Positions 1 through 8,218 of a stretch of 64,000 nucleotides of DNA are shown here, one piece after another. Where the stretch lies: positions 422,960 through 486,959 of the forward strand of contig WGLN01000011.1 of NCBI GenBank assembly GCA_016125555.1. The letters are read 5' to 3'. A program made the translations under genes and the position numbers. Each line of letters begins with the position of its first letter. Within the stretch, counting starts at the first letter, position 1. This stretch comes from Porphyrobacter sp. (GTDB lineage: Bacteria; Pseudomonadota; Alphaproteobacteria; Sphingomonadales; Sphingomonadaceae). Below the pieces are notes generated by a model, which was not told the DNA's origin, ran no database searches, and saw only the letters and a list, made by a program, of their open reading frames with translations.

Positions 1-1343
1 CGCCGTCGCGCTATGCGCCGACCAAGCACTATGACCGCGCCAAGGCGCGCATGGACCTGGTGATCGGGGCGATGGTCGAGGAGGGCTACCTGACCCGCGC
101 GCAAGCCCGCGCGCTGCCCGACCCGCGGCTCGACGTGCGGCTGCGCGACGACGACGTTCCGACCGGCACCTACTTCGCGGACTGGGCCTTGCCGCAGGCG
201 CGCGAGGGGCTGGAGGCGAGCTATTCCCGGCAGGTGATCACCACCACGCTCGATTCGCGGCTCCAGTCGCTGGCCGGCAGGGTGGTCGCGCGGGCGCCGC
301 TCGGCAGCGCGCAGGTGGCGCTGGTGGCGATGCGCAGGAACGGCGAGGTGGTGGCGATGGTGGGCGGGCGCGACTATGCCAAGTCGCCTTTCAACCGCGT
401 CACCCAGGCCCGTCGCCAGCCGGGATCGACGTTCAAGACCTTCGTCTATCTCACCGCGCTCGAGAACGGGTGGGAGCCGGACGACACCATCCCCAACACC
501 GAAATCACCCAGGGCAGCTACCGTCCCAAGAATGCCGCCGGACGCTATTCCGACCAGATCACGCTTGAGGATGCCTTCGCCCGGTCGAGCAATGTCGCCG
601 CGGTGCGGCTGTTCCAGGCGGTGGGCAGCGAGAAGGTGATCCGCACCGCGCGCAAGCTCGGCATCACCGCGCCCATGACCGAAGGCGACCCGAGCCTCGC
701 GCTCGGCACCTCGGCGATGACGCTGATGGAGCTGACCGCCGCCTATGCCGGGATCGCCGCCAATGATTTCCCGGTCGAACCGCACCCCTTCCCGCGCGGT
801 GAACAGAGCTGGTGGGAATGGCTGACCACGCCTTCCGACAGCTTTTCCGGGCGCACTCACGAGGATATCGAGACCATGCTGCGCGCCGCGATCAATCGCG
901 GGACGGGGCGCAACGCGGTGCTGCCGATCGCCAATTATGGCAAGACCGGCACCACGCAGGATTACCGCGATGCGCTGTTCGTGGGCTACGCGGGCGATCT
1001 CGTGGTGGGGGTATGGGTCGGCAAGGACGACAACACGCCCATGAAGGGGGTCACCGGCGGCAGCACCCCGGCGCGCATCTGGCGCGATTTCATGCGCGGC
1101 GCATTGAAGCTCGAATCCGCACCGGCAGCGCGGCCGTCCGCCTCCCCTGACCCCGAAGGACCGGTCCAGCCGCTCGACATCGAGGAAGGCGCGGCGATCC
1201 CGGTCGGGCAGAACGGCGCGAGCCTGCGCATCGACGGCGGCGGCGTCACGCTTTCGCCGGACGGCGTGCCGGTCGAGGTCCGGATCGGCGAGGACGGCCT
1301 CGTCGTCCAGCCCGCGCCTTCGCCGAGCGCCAGTCCGCCCTAG
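1..1343 (+). CDS. Class A penicillin-binding protein (PBP1A type), C-terminal part
   Basis: C-terminal part of a bifunctional peptidoglycan glycosyltransferase/transpeptidase that builds and cross-links the cell wall at the outer face of the inner membrane. The frame is already open at base 3, so the start and the glycosyltransferase domain lie before the window; about 446 codons are visible. Transpeptidase motifs appear in order: STFK with the serine nucleophile (bases 426-437), SSN (585-593) and KTGT (from 942). The protein ends in a short Val/Gly-rich segment and a Pro/Ser/Ala tail. Its TAG stop overlaps the stop of the convergent thioesterase gene in a shared CTAG. The family is sure; the exact paralogue (mrcA or another) is not. 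Confidence 0.95.
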   Translation, partial: PSRYAPTKHYDRAKARMDLVIGAMVEEGYLTRAQARALPDPRLDVRLRDDDVPTGTYFADWALPQAREGLEASYSRQVITTTLDSRLQSLAGRVVARAPLGSAQVALVAMRRNGEVVAMVGGRDYAKSPFNRVTQARRQPGSTFKTFVYLTALENGWEPDDTIPNTEITQGSYRPKNAAGRYSDQITLEDAFARSSNVAAVRLFQAVGSEKVIRTARKLGITAPMTEGDPSLALGTSAMTLMELTAAYAGIAANDFPVEPHPFPRGEQSWWEWLTTPSDSFSGRTHEDIETMLRAAINRGTGRNAVLPIANYGKTGTTQDYRDALFVGYAGDLVVGVWVGKDDNTPMKGVTGGSTPARIWRDFMRGALKLESAPAARPSASPDPEGPVQPLDIEEGAAIPVGQNGASLRIDGGGVTLSPDGVPVEVRIGEDGLVVQPAPSPSASPP

Positions 1344-1741
1344 CGGCCCTCGTCCATCAGGATGTTCATCACCGCGCTGGCGATCGGGCGGCTGCGGTCG
1401 TCCTGCCATGCCTCGACCGCGACATTGGCGTTGCGCCGCCCGAGGCGGGTGATCCGCCCCACCGCAAAGCTCGGGCGCGACTTGCCCGCGGCGAGGTATT
1501 GCACGGTGATGTTGATCGGCTTGAGCTGAGGATCGCGTCCCGCCGCGAGCAGCGCGGTGCGCAGCGCGGCATAGCCCGCCGCTTCGAGCAGTCCCGCGGT
1601 CGCGCCGCCGTGATAATGCGCCGGGCGCCCCTCCACCGTCGGCCCGAAATCGACCGTCAGCAACGGCATGCCGCCGTCCTCGCCGCACTGGCTGACGCCG
1701 AGCGAGCGGGCATAGGCGGGCAGTTCGAGCGGCTCAGTCAT
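1340..1741 (-). CDS. PaaI-family hotdog thioesterase (first of a pair)
   Basis: 133-residue single hotdog domain, the usual length for PaaI-type acyl-CoA thioesterases. The segment HYHGGATAGLLEAAGYAALR (residues about 43-62) resembles the family's HGG...D/E helix, which carries the catalytic acid; here a glutamate follows. Its start overlaps the end of the upstream thioesterase gene by 8 bases, so the two are probably translated together and may form a heteromeric enzyme. The natural acyl-CoA substrate cannot be read from sequence. The gene is the last in the leftward run from pyrE and ends in the CTAG shared with the penicillin-binding protein gene. Confidence 0.82.
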   Translation of the reverse strand: MTEPLELPAYARSLGVSQCGEDGGMPLLTVDFGPTVEGRPAHYHGGATAGLLEAAGYAALRTALLAAGRDPQLKPINITVQYLAAGKSRPSFAVGRITRLGRRNANVAVEAWQDDRSRPIASAVMNILMDEGR

Positions 1742-2228
1742 CGCCGCCTCCGCCGCGCAGCGCCGGGTTCGCCTTGCGCGGATCGGCGGCGATGGTCATG
1801 AACACGCCCGCGACATGGGCGACCGGGTCCTCCGGGTCGCCGTCATGCGCGATGCCGCGCACGAAGGCAGCGGAACGCGTGCGGCGATAGCATTCGACCC
1901 TGCCGCGAACGCTCGCCCGTTCGCGCGCCGGGCGCTGGTAATCGACCCTGAGGTCGAGCGTCGCGACGGGATTGAAGCTGCCGCTCGCCTGCCAGATCGC
2001 CATGCCACTCGCCATGTCCATCAGGCTGATGATCGGGCCGGAGGCGAGCACCGGGCGGCTCGCATCGCCGAGCAGGTCCTCGCGCCACGGCAATTCGAGT
2101 TCGACCCAGTTCTCGCCCTGATCGGCAAACCTGAGGCCGAGCCAGCCGGTATGGCCGTGGCGGAAGAACCACTTCGAGGCTTCGCGCGCGTCGAACCGGG
2201 CAGGGGGGGTGTTCATGGGCGTGGCCAT
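1734..2228 (-). CDS. PaaI-family hotdog thioesterase (second of a pair)
   Basis: 164-residue hotdog-fold protein. A central helix with GPIISLMDMASGMAIW (about residues 64-79) places an aspartate where PaaI-like thioesterases have their catalytic acid, and the following strands (LDLRVDYQRPARE) fit the fold. It probably hydrolyses acyl-CoA thioesters in the cytoplasm; the substrate is unknown. The start is uncertain by four codons because a second ATG lies at 2216. It sits 43 bases after ruvX and overlaps the next thioesterase gene by 8 bases. The tandem arrangement suggests duplication followed by divergence, since the two proteins share only the general fold pattern. Confidence 0.8.
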   Translation of the reverse strand: MATPMNTPPARFDAREASKWFFRHGHTGWLGLRFADQGENWVELELPWREDLLGDASRPVLASGPIISLMDMASGMAIWQASGSFNPVATLDLRVDYQRPARERASVRGRVECYRRTRSAAFVRGIAHDGDPEDPVAHVAGVFMTIAADPRKANPALRGGGGDD

Positions 2229-2271
2229 AGGGGCGGGGGCGGTCAGCGCGCAATGCCGGAATTGTGAGGGG

Positions 2272-2757
2272 TTAAAGCACGCCCCCCGCCAGCCGGTCGA
2301 TCGCGCCTTGCAGGATCACCGCGGCGGCGTGGGCGTCGATCGCGGCGGCGCGGCGGGCGCGGCTCATGTCCATGCCGATCATCGCCGCCTCGGCGGCCTG
2401 GGTCGACCAGCGTTCGTCCCACAGCAGGATGGGAAGGGCGAAGGCCTCGGCGCAATTGCGCGCATAGGCGCGCGAGGCCTGCGCGCGCGGGCCTTCGGAG
2501 CCGTCCATGTTGCGCGGCAGGCCGATGACGATGCCCTTGACGCCGCGCGCCTTGATGAGCGCCGCCAGCGTCTCGCGGTCGCGGCCCCACTTGCCGCGTT
2601 GGATCGTGGTGTTGTTGGTGGCGAAGCGCCAGCCCGCGTCGCAGGTCGCGGTGCCGATCGTCTTCGTGCCGAGGTCGAGCCCGAGCAGCACGCCGCCCTC
2701 GGGCAGTGCCTCGCCGAAGCCGCGCGCCTGTTCGAAGATCAGTTCGCCGCCGCCCAT
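2272..2757 (-). CDS. ruvX: RuvX/YqgF Holliday-junction resolvase-like nuclease
   Basis: 161 residues with the RNase H-like YqgF fold. Visible family motifs: LGLDLGTKTIG with Asp28 (first acidic metal ligand), the loop GLPRNMDGSEGP, WDERWST with the second acidic residue, and DAHAAAVILQ near the end with the third. Members are implicated in 16S rRNA 5'-end maturation and were named for Holliday-junction resolution. The gene overlaps the end of the DUF3089 hydrolase gene by 19 bases, so its start may lie a little further in, but the ATG used gives the expected length. It belongs to the leftward pyrE-lepB run. Confidence 0.93.
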   Translation of the reverse strand: MGGGELIFEQARGFGEALPEGGVLLGLDLGTKTIGTATCDAGWRFATNNTTIQRGKWGRDRETLAALIKARGVKGIVIGLPRNMDGSEGPRAQASRAYARNCAEAFALPILLWDERWSTQAAEAAMIGMDMSRARRAAAIDAHAAAVILQGAIDRLAGGVL

Positions 2758-3887
2758 GCGTCCACCCGCCGCGCCACGTCCGCCTTGGTGTTCGCCCAGA
2801 ACAGCGGGATGTCGTAGACGTGGTAATTGTTGCCCGGCAGGACGTAACGGCCCATTTCCGGGGGCGGGCCGATCAGCAGCAGACCCCGCGCATCGCAGCG
2901 CGCAGGGACGAGGTCGGGGGCGAGTTCGCCCGTCGCCATGCTGTCATCGGGCACCAGCGTGCCGAGATTGGCGCTCGCCGGCGCCGCGCCTCCGGGGCTG
3001 CCGGTGAGCGGATTGGTGCACAGGATCGGGTCGTTCCCCGGCGCCGTCCCGTCGAGCGCCGGCGTTTCGCCATAGGCCGCGAGCACCGGGGCAGGGTCGG
3101 CCGGTTCGGCAAAGCTCGACCAGCTGAGGATGCAGCCCGACTGGTCGGGGCCGGTGCAGGCAGGAAGGCCGAGCGCGGGAAGATCGTGCGCGGCCGAAAG
3201 CGGCCAGCCGATCAGATAGGCAGCCGCGATCCGCTTCGCGAGCGGGGTGCCCTTGATCTCCTCGGCGACAAGGCGCTTGAGGTGCAGCGCGCCTTGCGAA
3301 TGGCCCGCCAGCACAATCGGCGTTCCGGGAGCGATGCTCGACACGAAATAGCGGAACGCCTCGCGCACGTCGGCATAGGCGGCGTCGATCGCCTGCTTGC
3401 CCTCGGGCTTGTCGGTGAGGAAGGCGCCCATCGTCGCCTGGCGGTAGCGCGGCGCCCAAATCTCGCTCGCCGCGTTGAAGGGGCTCGCCATGCCCCGCAG
3501 ATAAATGCGCGCGATGCGTTCGGCATCCGGGTCGCCGCCATTCGCCAGCGGCGCGTTCCAGGCCGAACGGTCCACGAAACTGGTCGGGTGGACGAAGAAC
3601 ACCGCGAATTGCCGCTTCGGTTCAGGCAAGGTGACGGGCGCGGCGCCGCCGCTGGTGGCCGATGCCGGCTGCCAGCGCGCCGGGTCGCTCGTCCCGATGC
3701 CCGGCCGCGAATACCACAGGGCCGGGTCCTCGTAGGCGTTGCGCTCGAGCGGCTTGACCGGCGTGAAGGCGACCGAAGGCACTGTCGCCATGCGCGTGAG
3801 CTGGTCGGGGAACAGCGCGAGCAGGACGCTCCCGCCGATCACCACGACGATACAGAATGCCACGAAATAGAGGAACTTGCGGGCCAT
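2739..3887 (-). CDS. DUF3089 alpha/beta-hydrolase (lysophospholipase-like), membrane-anchored
   Basis: 382 residues. An uncleaved N-terminal hydrophobic helix (about residues 5-26) should anchor it in the inner membrane with the catalytic part outside. The body has the DUF3089 pattern: FFVHPTSF after the first strand, the YRQA segment, and the nucleophile elbow GHSQG near residue 195, followed by a conserved GWPL stretch. This points to a serine esterase or lipase, but no substrate is established for the family that I know of. It begins only 6 bases after lepB, where rnc and era are often found in other alphaproteobacteria. Confidence 0.85.
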   Translation of the reverse strand: MARKFLYFVAFCIVVVIGGSVLLALFPDQLTRMATVPSVAFTPVKPLERNAYEDPALWYSRPGIGTSDPARWQPASATSGGAAPVTLPEPKRQFAVFFVHPTSFVDRSAWNAPLANGGDPDAERIARIYLRGMASPFNAASEIWAPRYRQATMGAFLTDKPEGKQAIDAAYADVREAFRYFVSSIAPGTPIVLAGHSQGALHLKRLVAEEIKGTPLAKRIAAAYLIGWPLSAAHDLPALGLPACTGPDQSGCILSWSSFAEPADPAPVLAAYGETPALDGTAPGNDPILCTNPLTGSPGGAAPASANLGTLVPDDSMATGELAPDLVPARCDARGLLLIGPPPEMGRYVLPGNNYHVYDIPLFWANTKADVARRVDAWAAAN

Positions 3888-3893
3888 TGGCGG

Positions 3894-4772
3894 TTACTTG
3901 TCGGCAGCGCCTTCCGCGATCGCCGGGCGCAGAGTGGTCCAGGCGCGGTCCGGCCTCAAGCTCGAGAACCACGTCGCCGGGTTCCAGGTGGTCGAACCAT
4001 CGAGGCTGAAGGTGATGAACTCCGCGCGCCCGCCGATATTGGCGAGCGGCACCGCACCACCCAGGCCGCTGTTGATGATTGCGGCGCGGCTGTCGGCGCT
4101 GTCGTCGCGGTTGTCGCCCATCACGAACACCGAATCCTCGGGCACCTTGTAGGGGCCGTAATCATCGAGCGGCTGCGTGGTGTAATCGATGGTGAGATAG
4201 GTCGCACCATTGGGCAGGGTCTCGCGCCAGGTCGGTGGCTCGAAATATTCCTTCCCGTCGGGACCGGTGACGCGATAATCCTCGAAGGCCTCAAGGCATG
4301 GCATTCCGCGGCACATGAGGTCGGGCTCGAACGGCAGGCGCACCGGGGGCACCACCTCGCGCTTGATCGGCTTCCCGTTGAGGATGATCTGCCCGTCGCG
4401 CACCTCGATCGTGTCGCCGGGGCGGCCGATGACGCGCTTGATGTAGTCCTCGTCCTTGGTCGGGTGAACGGGGATGACGATGTCGCCGTATTCGGGGGTA
4501 TGCGGGAAGATCCGGGTCTTGCTGCGCGGCAGCAGGTGGAAGCTCGCCGAGGCCCAGGACCAGCCGTAGGGATACTTGCTCACCACCAGCCGATCGCCCA
4601 CCCACAGGGTCGGCATCATCGAGGTCGAGGGGATGTAGAACGGCTTGGCGACGAGGCTGTGGAAGGCGATCACCGCCAGCAGCATCAGCGCAAGGCCGCG
4701 GATCTCGGCTAGCCAGTTGATCTTTTGCGTGTCGTCGCTGTCGTTCACTTGCGGGCTTTCGATGGTCGCCAT
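3894..4772 (-). CDS. lepB: Signal peptidase I
   Basis: 292-residue membrane serine protease that removes signal peptides from Sec/Tat-exported proteins. One transmembrane helix lies at about residues 25-43, followed by box B IPSTSMMPTL with nucleophile Ser51, box D YIKRVIGRPGD with general-base Lys112, and box E MGDNRDDSADSR near residue 225. I chose the ATG at 4772 rather than the upstream one at 4829, because the extra residues would run back into acpS and do not look like protein. It lies 11 bases after acpS, an order common in alphaproteobacteria, although the usual following genes rnc and era are absent. Confidence 0.95.
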   Translation of the reverse strand: MATIESPQVNDSDDTQKINWLAEIRGLALMLLAVIAFHSLVAKPFYIPSTSMMPTLWVGDRLVVSKYPYGWSWASASFHLLPRSKTRIFPHTPEYGDIVIPVHPTKDEDYIKRVIGRPGDTIEVRDGQIILNGKPIKREVVPPVRLPFEPDLMCRGMPCLEAFEDYRVTGPDGKEYFEPPTWRETLPNGATYLTIDYTTQPLDDYGPYKVPEDSVFVMGDNRDDSADSRAAIINSGLGGAVPLANIGGRAEFITFSLDGSTTWNPATWFSSLRPDRAWTTLRPAIAEGAADK

Positions 4773-4783
4773 GGATTGGGAGC

Positions 4784-5188
4784 CTAACGCAGGGGGATGG
4801 CTTCGATGATCACGAAGGCCTGTGCCCATGGATGATCGTCGGTGAGGGTGAGATGAACGCGCGCCTCATGGCCCTTCGGCGTCATTTCTTCAAGCCGCAA
4901 AGCCGCGCCGCCCGTCAGCGCCAGCGTCGGCGCGCCCGAGGGGGCGTTGACGACGCCGATGTCCTTCATGAACACGCCGCGCTTGAACCCGGTGCCGACC
5001 GCCTTGGAGAACGCCTCCTTGGCGGCGAAGCGTTTCGCGTAGGTGCCGGCGATGGTGTAGGGGCGGCGGCGCGCCTTGGCGATCTCCGTGGGGGTGAAGA
5101 CGCGGTTCTCGAACCGCTCCCCATAGCGGGCGAGCGAATTGCCGATCCGCTCGATATTGCAGAGGTCGGAGCCCATGCCGATGATCAC
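4784..5188 (-). CDS. acpS: Holo-[acyl-carrier-protein] synthase (GTG start)
   Basis: 134-residue phosphopantetheinyl transferase that charges acyl carrier protein from CoA for fatty acid synthesis. The family signature [14 protein letters not shown] stands at the N-terminus and [16 protein letters not shown], with the Mg-binding Glu and CoA-contacting Lys, follows near residue 55. The start is a GTG at 5188: it gives the classic V/M-IIG N-terminus and has an AGGGGAA ribosome-binding site about 8 bases upstream. Reading from the earlier ATG at 5374 would cross the intergenic palindrome and add 62 residues unlike the family. Downstream lepB follows closely. Confidence 0.95.
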   Translation of the reverse strand: MIIGMGSDLCNIERIGNSLARYGERFENRVFTPTEIAKARRRPYTIAGTYAKRFAAKEAFSKAVGTGFKRGVFMKDIGVVNAPSGAPTLALTGGAALRLEEMTPKGHEARVHLTLTDDHPWAQAFVIIEAIPLR

Positions 5189-5209
5189 GACGGTTCCCCT
5201 AAGCCGTCG

Positions 5210-5228
5210 CCCCGGACTTGATCCGGGG
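5210..5228. repeat. Interspersed palindrome CCCCGGA-5-TCCGGGG
   Basis: A perfect 7-bp inverted repeat with a 5-base spacer (CTTGA), followed by GTCCCGCTTC. It lies in the 64-base gap between the small membrane protein gene and acpS, upstream of the acpS ribosome-binding site. I recall this CCCCGGACTTGATCCGGGG motif as an abundant interspersed element in sphingomonad and other alphaproteobacterial genomes. Only one copy is seen in this window. Confidence 0.7.
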
Positions 5229-5252
5229 TCCCGCTTCCGTGATTGCAACGCA

Positions 5253-5537
5253 TCATTTGAACGCCCTGATGATGACGGCCACCAGCAGCGCCAGCGCGAT
5301 GACGTGGAGCAGAACCTGGCTCTTGAAGAAGGGATGGGTGAAATCGCCCTTCGCCACCCGCAGCGCACCCGCATAGCCGAACACCTGCAGCGCGACCCAG
5401 CCGACCGCGAAGACCACCATCGCCTGCACGCTCAGTGCAAAGCCGAGAAAGCCGATCGCTACGAGGAACAGCGCCGCGGCGGCGAAGGCCCAGCGTTTCT
5501 GTTCGGGCGCGATCGGGGGGAGTTCGCCGGACGCCAT
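5253..5537 (-). CDS. Small membrane protein of unknown function
   Basis: 94 residues with two or three hydrophobic helices (about residues 16-34, 36-58 and 74-92). The short charged stretch [15 protein letters not shown] lies between the last two. I do not recognise a family. It sits 3 bases after pdxJ and 64 bases before acpS on the same strand, so it is probably cotranscribed with them, but nothing in the sequence ties it to vitamin B6 or lipid synthesis. Codon usage is like its neighbours. Confidence 0.75.
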   Translation of the reverse strand: MASGELPPIAPEQKRWAFAAAALFLVAIGFLGFALSVQAMVVFAVGWVALQVFGYAGALRVAKGDFTHPFFKSQVLLHVIALALLVAVIIRAFK

Positions 5538-5540
5538 GCC

Positions 5541-6296
5541 TCAGCGCGCCTCGTCCATCAGCTCGCGCATCCGGCGGATCGCCGGTTCGAGACCGGTGAA
5601 CACCGCCTCGCCGATCAGGTAGTGGCCGATATTGAGCTCGGCGATCTGGGGAATGGCGGCGATGGGCTGGACATTCTCGAAGGTGAGGCCGTGGCCCGCG
5701 TGCGGCTCGATACCGTTTTTGGCGGCGAGCGCGGCCATGTCGGCGATGCGCTTCAATTCCCGCGTGACCTTCTCGCGGTCGCCATCGAGGAAGGCGTGGG
5801 CATATTCGCCGGTGTGGAACTCGACCACCGGCGCGCCCAATCGCAGGGCGGCGTCGAGCTGGCGCTCGTCGGCCTCGATGAACAGCGAGACGCGGATGCC
5901 CGCCCCGCGCAATTCGTCGACGATGTGAACGAGGCTGTTGTGCAGCCCCGCCGCGTCGAGGCCCCCTTCGGTGGTGCGCTCCTCGCGCTTTTCGGGGACG
6001 ATGCAGGCGGCGTGGGGCTTGTGGCGCAGGGCTATGGCGAGCATCTCGCGGGTCGCCGCCATTTCGAGGTTCAGCGGAAGGTCGGTCGCCTGCTGGATGC
6101 GGGCGAGGTCCTCGTCGCGGATGTGGCGGCGATCCTCGCGCAGGTGCGCGGTGATCCCGTCGCCGCCGACCCGCGCGACGATCTCCGCCGCGCGCACCGG
6201 ATCGGGATGATCGCCCCCGCGCGCGTTCCTGATGGTCGCGACATGGTCGATATTGACGCCGAGCCGCAACGGGCGGGGGTGGAGGGTCTCGCTCAT
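5541..6296 (-). CDS. pdxJ: Pyridoxine 5'-phosphate synthase
   Basis: 251-residue TIM-barrel enzyme that condenses 1-deoxyxylulose 5-phosphate with 3-amino-1-hydroxyacetone 1-phosphate in the DXP-dependent vitamin B6 pathway. Clear family marks are LGVNIDHVATIRNARGG at the N-terminus, DGITAHLREDRRHI (about 46-59), the NLEMA segment, CIVPEKREERTTEGGLD, GIRVSLFIE, and the C-terminal phosphate-binding region ELNIGHYLIGEA. I used the ATG at 6296, which overlaps the stop of the serine hydrolase gene as ATGA. The longer open frame to 6860 is antisense-like filler inside that gene. Confidence 0.96.
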   Translation of the reverse strand: MSETLHPRPLRLGVNIDHVATIRNARGGDHPDPVRAAEIVARVGGDGITAHLREDRRHIRDEDLARIQQATDLPLNLEMAATREMLAIALRHKPHAACIVPEKREERTTEGGLDAAGLHNSLVHIVDELRGAGIRVSLFIEADERQLDAALRLGAPVVEFHTGEYAHAFLDGDREKVTRELKRIADMAALAAKNGIEPHAGHGLTFENVQPIAAIPQIAELNIGHYLIGEAVFTGLEPAIRRMRELMDEAR

Positions 6297-7450
6297 TCCT
6301 TGCCTTCTCCACAGGCGAGCATCGCCACGGCCTGCGCCATGAATCCCTCGCCTTGCCAGATCTCGCCGAATTCGAAGTTCGGCTCGATCGTGGCGAACAC
6401 CATCGAGCGGCCAAGATCGGGGAGCATGATGTTGTGCAGCCGATACTGCCCGATCGCGCCCCTGCGCTCGGCAACCTTGACCGGATCCGGACAGCCGGGC
6501 GGCTGAACATCGAACACCCATTGGCCAAGCGCCATGTAGCCCAGTTCGGGATCGCCCTGCCACATCGGCTTCATCTCGGGCCGTCCCGCCTTGTAGGCGC
6601 GCATCTGGCCCCAGTTGAAGAATATCACGTCCATGAGCGTCCCCCCGAGCGCACCCGAAGCGCCATAGGCGGGGATCACCTCGCGCTCGGGCGATTTCAT
6701 CGCGTAGAAGCTCTCGGCATTCTTCGGCGTGATCATCGTCAGGCGTGAATACCGGGTCTCGTCGTCCTCGCTGTCGCTCGTGCGCGGCGGGCCGAGCATG
6801 TATTCGACCTTCTCGAGGCTCACCTCCTCCAGCACCGCGCCAAGCACGATATAATCGCAATTATTGTAGCGCCAGCCGGTCGCCGGAGGGGCGGCACGGC
6901 CGGTCATGCACCAGCCGAGGCCGTGCTTGTCCGGCGCGTTGTAGAAGGCCGGCCAGCCGTTCGCGCCAACCGGCGTATCCTCAGGATTGCGCAGGCCCGA
7001 GCGGTGCTGGAGCAGCTGGCGCACTGTCGGCGCGGCCGGCCCCCTCGGCCAGCGCGGCAGGATCCGCGAAACCGGGGTGTCGAGCGTTAGCCCCATGTTT
7101 TTCAGTTCGGGCAGCAGCCGCGCGGCCAGCATCTGCTTGGTGAGCGAGGCGAAGGGCCAGATCGCGGCCTTCCCTGGCACCGGCACATAGCCTTCGCGCC
7201 GCATGTCGGGGCTGAGGCCCATCGTAATGACGCGATTGCCCGCGTCGATGGCGATTTCGCCCTTGAACCCGCGCTTGAAGGCGAAGTTTCTGATCGCCTT
7301 GGCCCGCACGCTCTCCGGCGCCCCGCCGCCCCAGACGACGATGAGGGCGTCGGTCACTTCCTCGCCCTCGTCCTGCGCTTGCACCGGCGCGGTCGCGGCA
7401 CACAGGCAGGCGAGCGCGAGGATCGGCGAGGGCAGGCGCATGGGGCGCAT
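6293..7450 (-). CDS. Exported serine hydrolase, class C beta-lactamase fold
   Basis: 385 residues with a cleavable signal peptide ending near VQAQ (residue 26). The nucleophile motif is SLTK (Ser102, Lys105) and the second motif YNN is near residue 190, both typical of the beta-lactamase/DD-peptidase family PF00144. Such proteins act in the periplasm on ester or amide substrates. Nothing here shows antibiotic resistance, and many relatives are esterases or peptidases. The start follows the pyrE stop with no gap, and the stop overlaps pdxJ (ATGA), so translation is probably coupled across the three genes. Confidence 0.85.
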   Translation of the reverse strand: MRPMRLPSPILALACLCAATAPVQAQDEGEEVTDALIVVWGGGAPESVRAKAIRNFAFKRGFKGEIAIDAGNRVITMGLSPDMRREGYVPVPGKAAIWPFASLTKQMLAARLLPELKNMGLTLDTPVSRILPRWPRGPAAPTVRQLLQHRSGLRNPEDTPVGANGWPAFYNAPDKHGLGWCMTGRAAPPATGWRYNNCDYIVLGAVLEEVSLEKVEYMLGPPRTSDSEDDETRYSRLTMITPKNAESFYAMKSPEREVIPAYGASGALGGTLMDVIFFNWGQMRAYKAGRPEMKPMWQGDPELGYMALGQWVFDVQPPGCPDPVKVAERRGAIGQYRLHNIMLPDLGRSMVFATIEPNFEFGEIWQGEGFMAQAVAMLACGEGKE

Positions 7451-8032
7451 CTATTCCTTCCGGCTTCCGGGCTTTGTCACAGCTACGCGGGCGAGGGCTT
7501 CGGGGATGTCGTTTTCGTCATAGGTGGGAAAGTCGATGGCGAGCAGCGGGTAGAAGGGCACGCCCAAATCGACCGAACCGCAGGAACGGTCGATGATCGC
7601 GCATTCGGCGATCACCTCAGCCCCCTCGCGCGCGACGGCGGCGATGGCCTCGCGGCTGGAGAGGCCGGTGGTCACGACGTCCTCGACCATCAGCACCTTT
7701 GCGCCCGGCTCGAGCGCGAAGCCGCGGCGCAGGTGGAAGGTGCCTTCGGGCCGTTCGAGGAACAGCGCGTCCTTGCCCAGGGCTCGTCCGACCTCGTGGC
7801 CGATGATGATCCCGCCCATCGCCGGGGAGACCACGACGTCGACCTGTTCGCGCACCGCGGGGGGAATGCCGGCGACCACCGCCTCGGCCAGCCGGGCGGC
7901 GCGCGCGGGGTTCATCAGCACCCTTGCGCATTGCAGGTAATGCCCGCTGTGGCGGCCCGAGGAGAGCTTGAAATGCCCCTCGAGCAGCGCACCGCTGCTG
8001 CGGAATTCGGCCAGCACCTCGTCTTCGGTCAT
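7451..8032 (-). CDS. pyrE: Orotate phosphoribosyltransferase
   Basis: 193 residues, the normal length. It transfers ribose-5-phosphate from PRPP to orotate, giving OMP in pyrimidine synthesis. The PRPP-binding loop VLMVEDVVTTGLSS is at residues 113-126, and SSGRHSGHYLQC near the N-terminus fits the orotate/PRPP site. The ATG overlaps the stop of a 22-codon upstream ORF (8029-8097) that has a good ribosome-binding site, suggesting translational coupling. It is the first full-size gene of the leftward run and is divergent from the cytochrome oxidase operon. Confidence 0.95.
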   Translation of the reverse strand: MTEDEVLAEFRSSGALLEGHFKLSSGRHSGHYLQCARVLMNPARAARLAEAVVAGIPPAVREQVDVVVSPAMGGIIIGHEVGRALGKDALFLERPEGTFHLRRGFALEPGAKVLMVEDVVTTGLSSREAIAAVAREGAEVIAECAIIDRSCGSVDLGVPFYPLLAIDFPTYDENDIPEALARVAVTKPGSRKE

Positions 8033-8097
8033 GCCCGAACTCCGTCGAAATCATCAGGGAAAGCGCCGACTTGCGCGGCGAACATCGCGGCTTGCAT
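8029..8097 (-). CDS. Possible 22-codon leader peptide coupled to pyrE
   Basis: Short ORF reading MQAAMFAAQVGAFPDDFDGV then Arg-Ala and TGA. Its stop overlaps the pyrE ATG as ATGA. An AGGGAG-type ribosome-binding site lies 6 bases before its ATG, better than anything directly before pyrE. It could be a leader peptide that delivers ribosomes to pyrE, or a chance ORF. No clear terminator/antiterminator pair is visible. Expression and function are inferred only. Confidence 0.4.
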   Translation of the reverse strand: MQAAMFAAQVGAFPDDFDGVRA

Positions 8098-8218
8098 AAT
8101 TTTCTCCCTAGAAGCGCTTGAGGCCCTCGGCAAGCGCGGCTAAGGGCCATGGTGACATCGGCCCTGTTGCCGGTTGATGCCGTGTGGCGGAGGGTCGCCG
8201 CGCGGCGTGGGATCAGAA

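Noticed and set aside
2706..4712. 668-codon plus-strand frame over the DUF3089 and lepB genes
   Set aside because: Antisense to two recognised genes, with low-complexity Arg/Gly/His composition and no motif.
6293..7450. Beta-lactamase resistance gene
   Set aside because: SxxK and YxN show the fold only. The gene lies in a core housekeeping run, and most such chromosomal proteins are esterases or peptidases.
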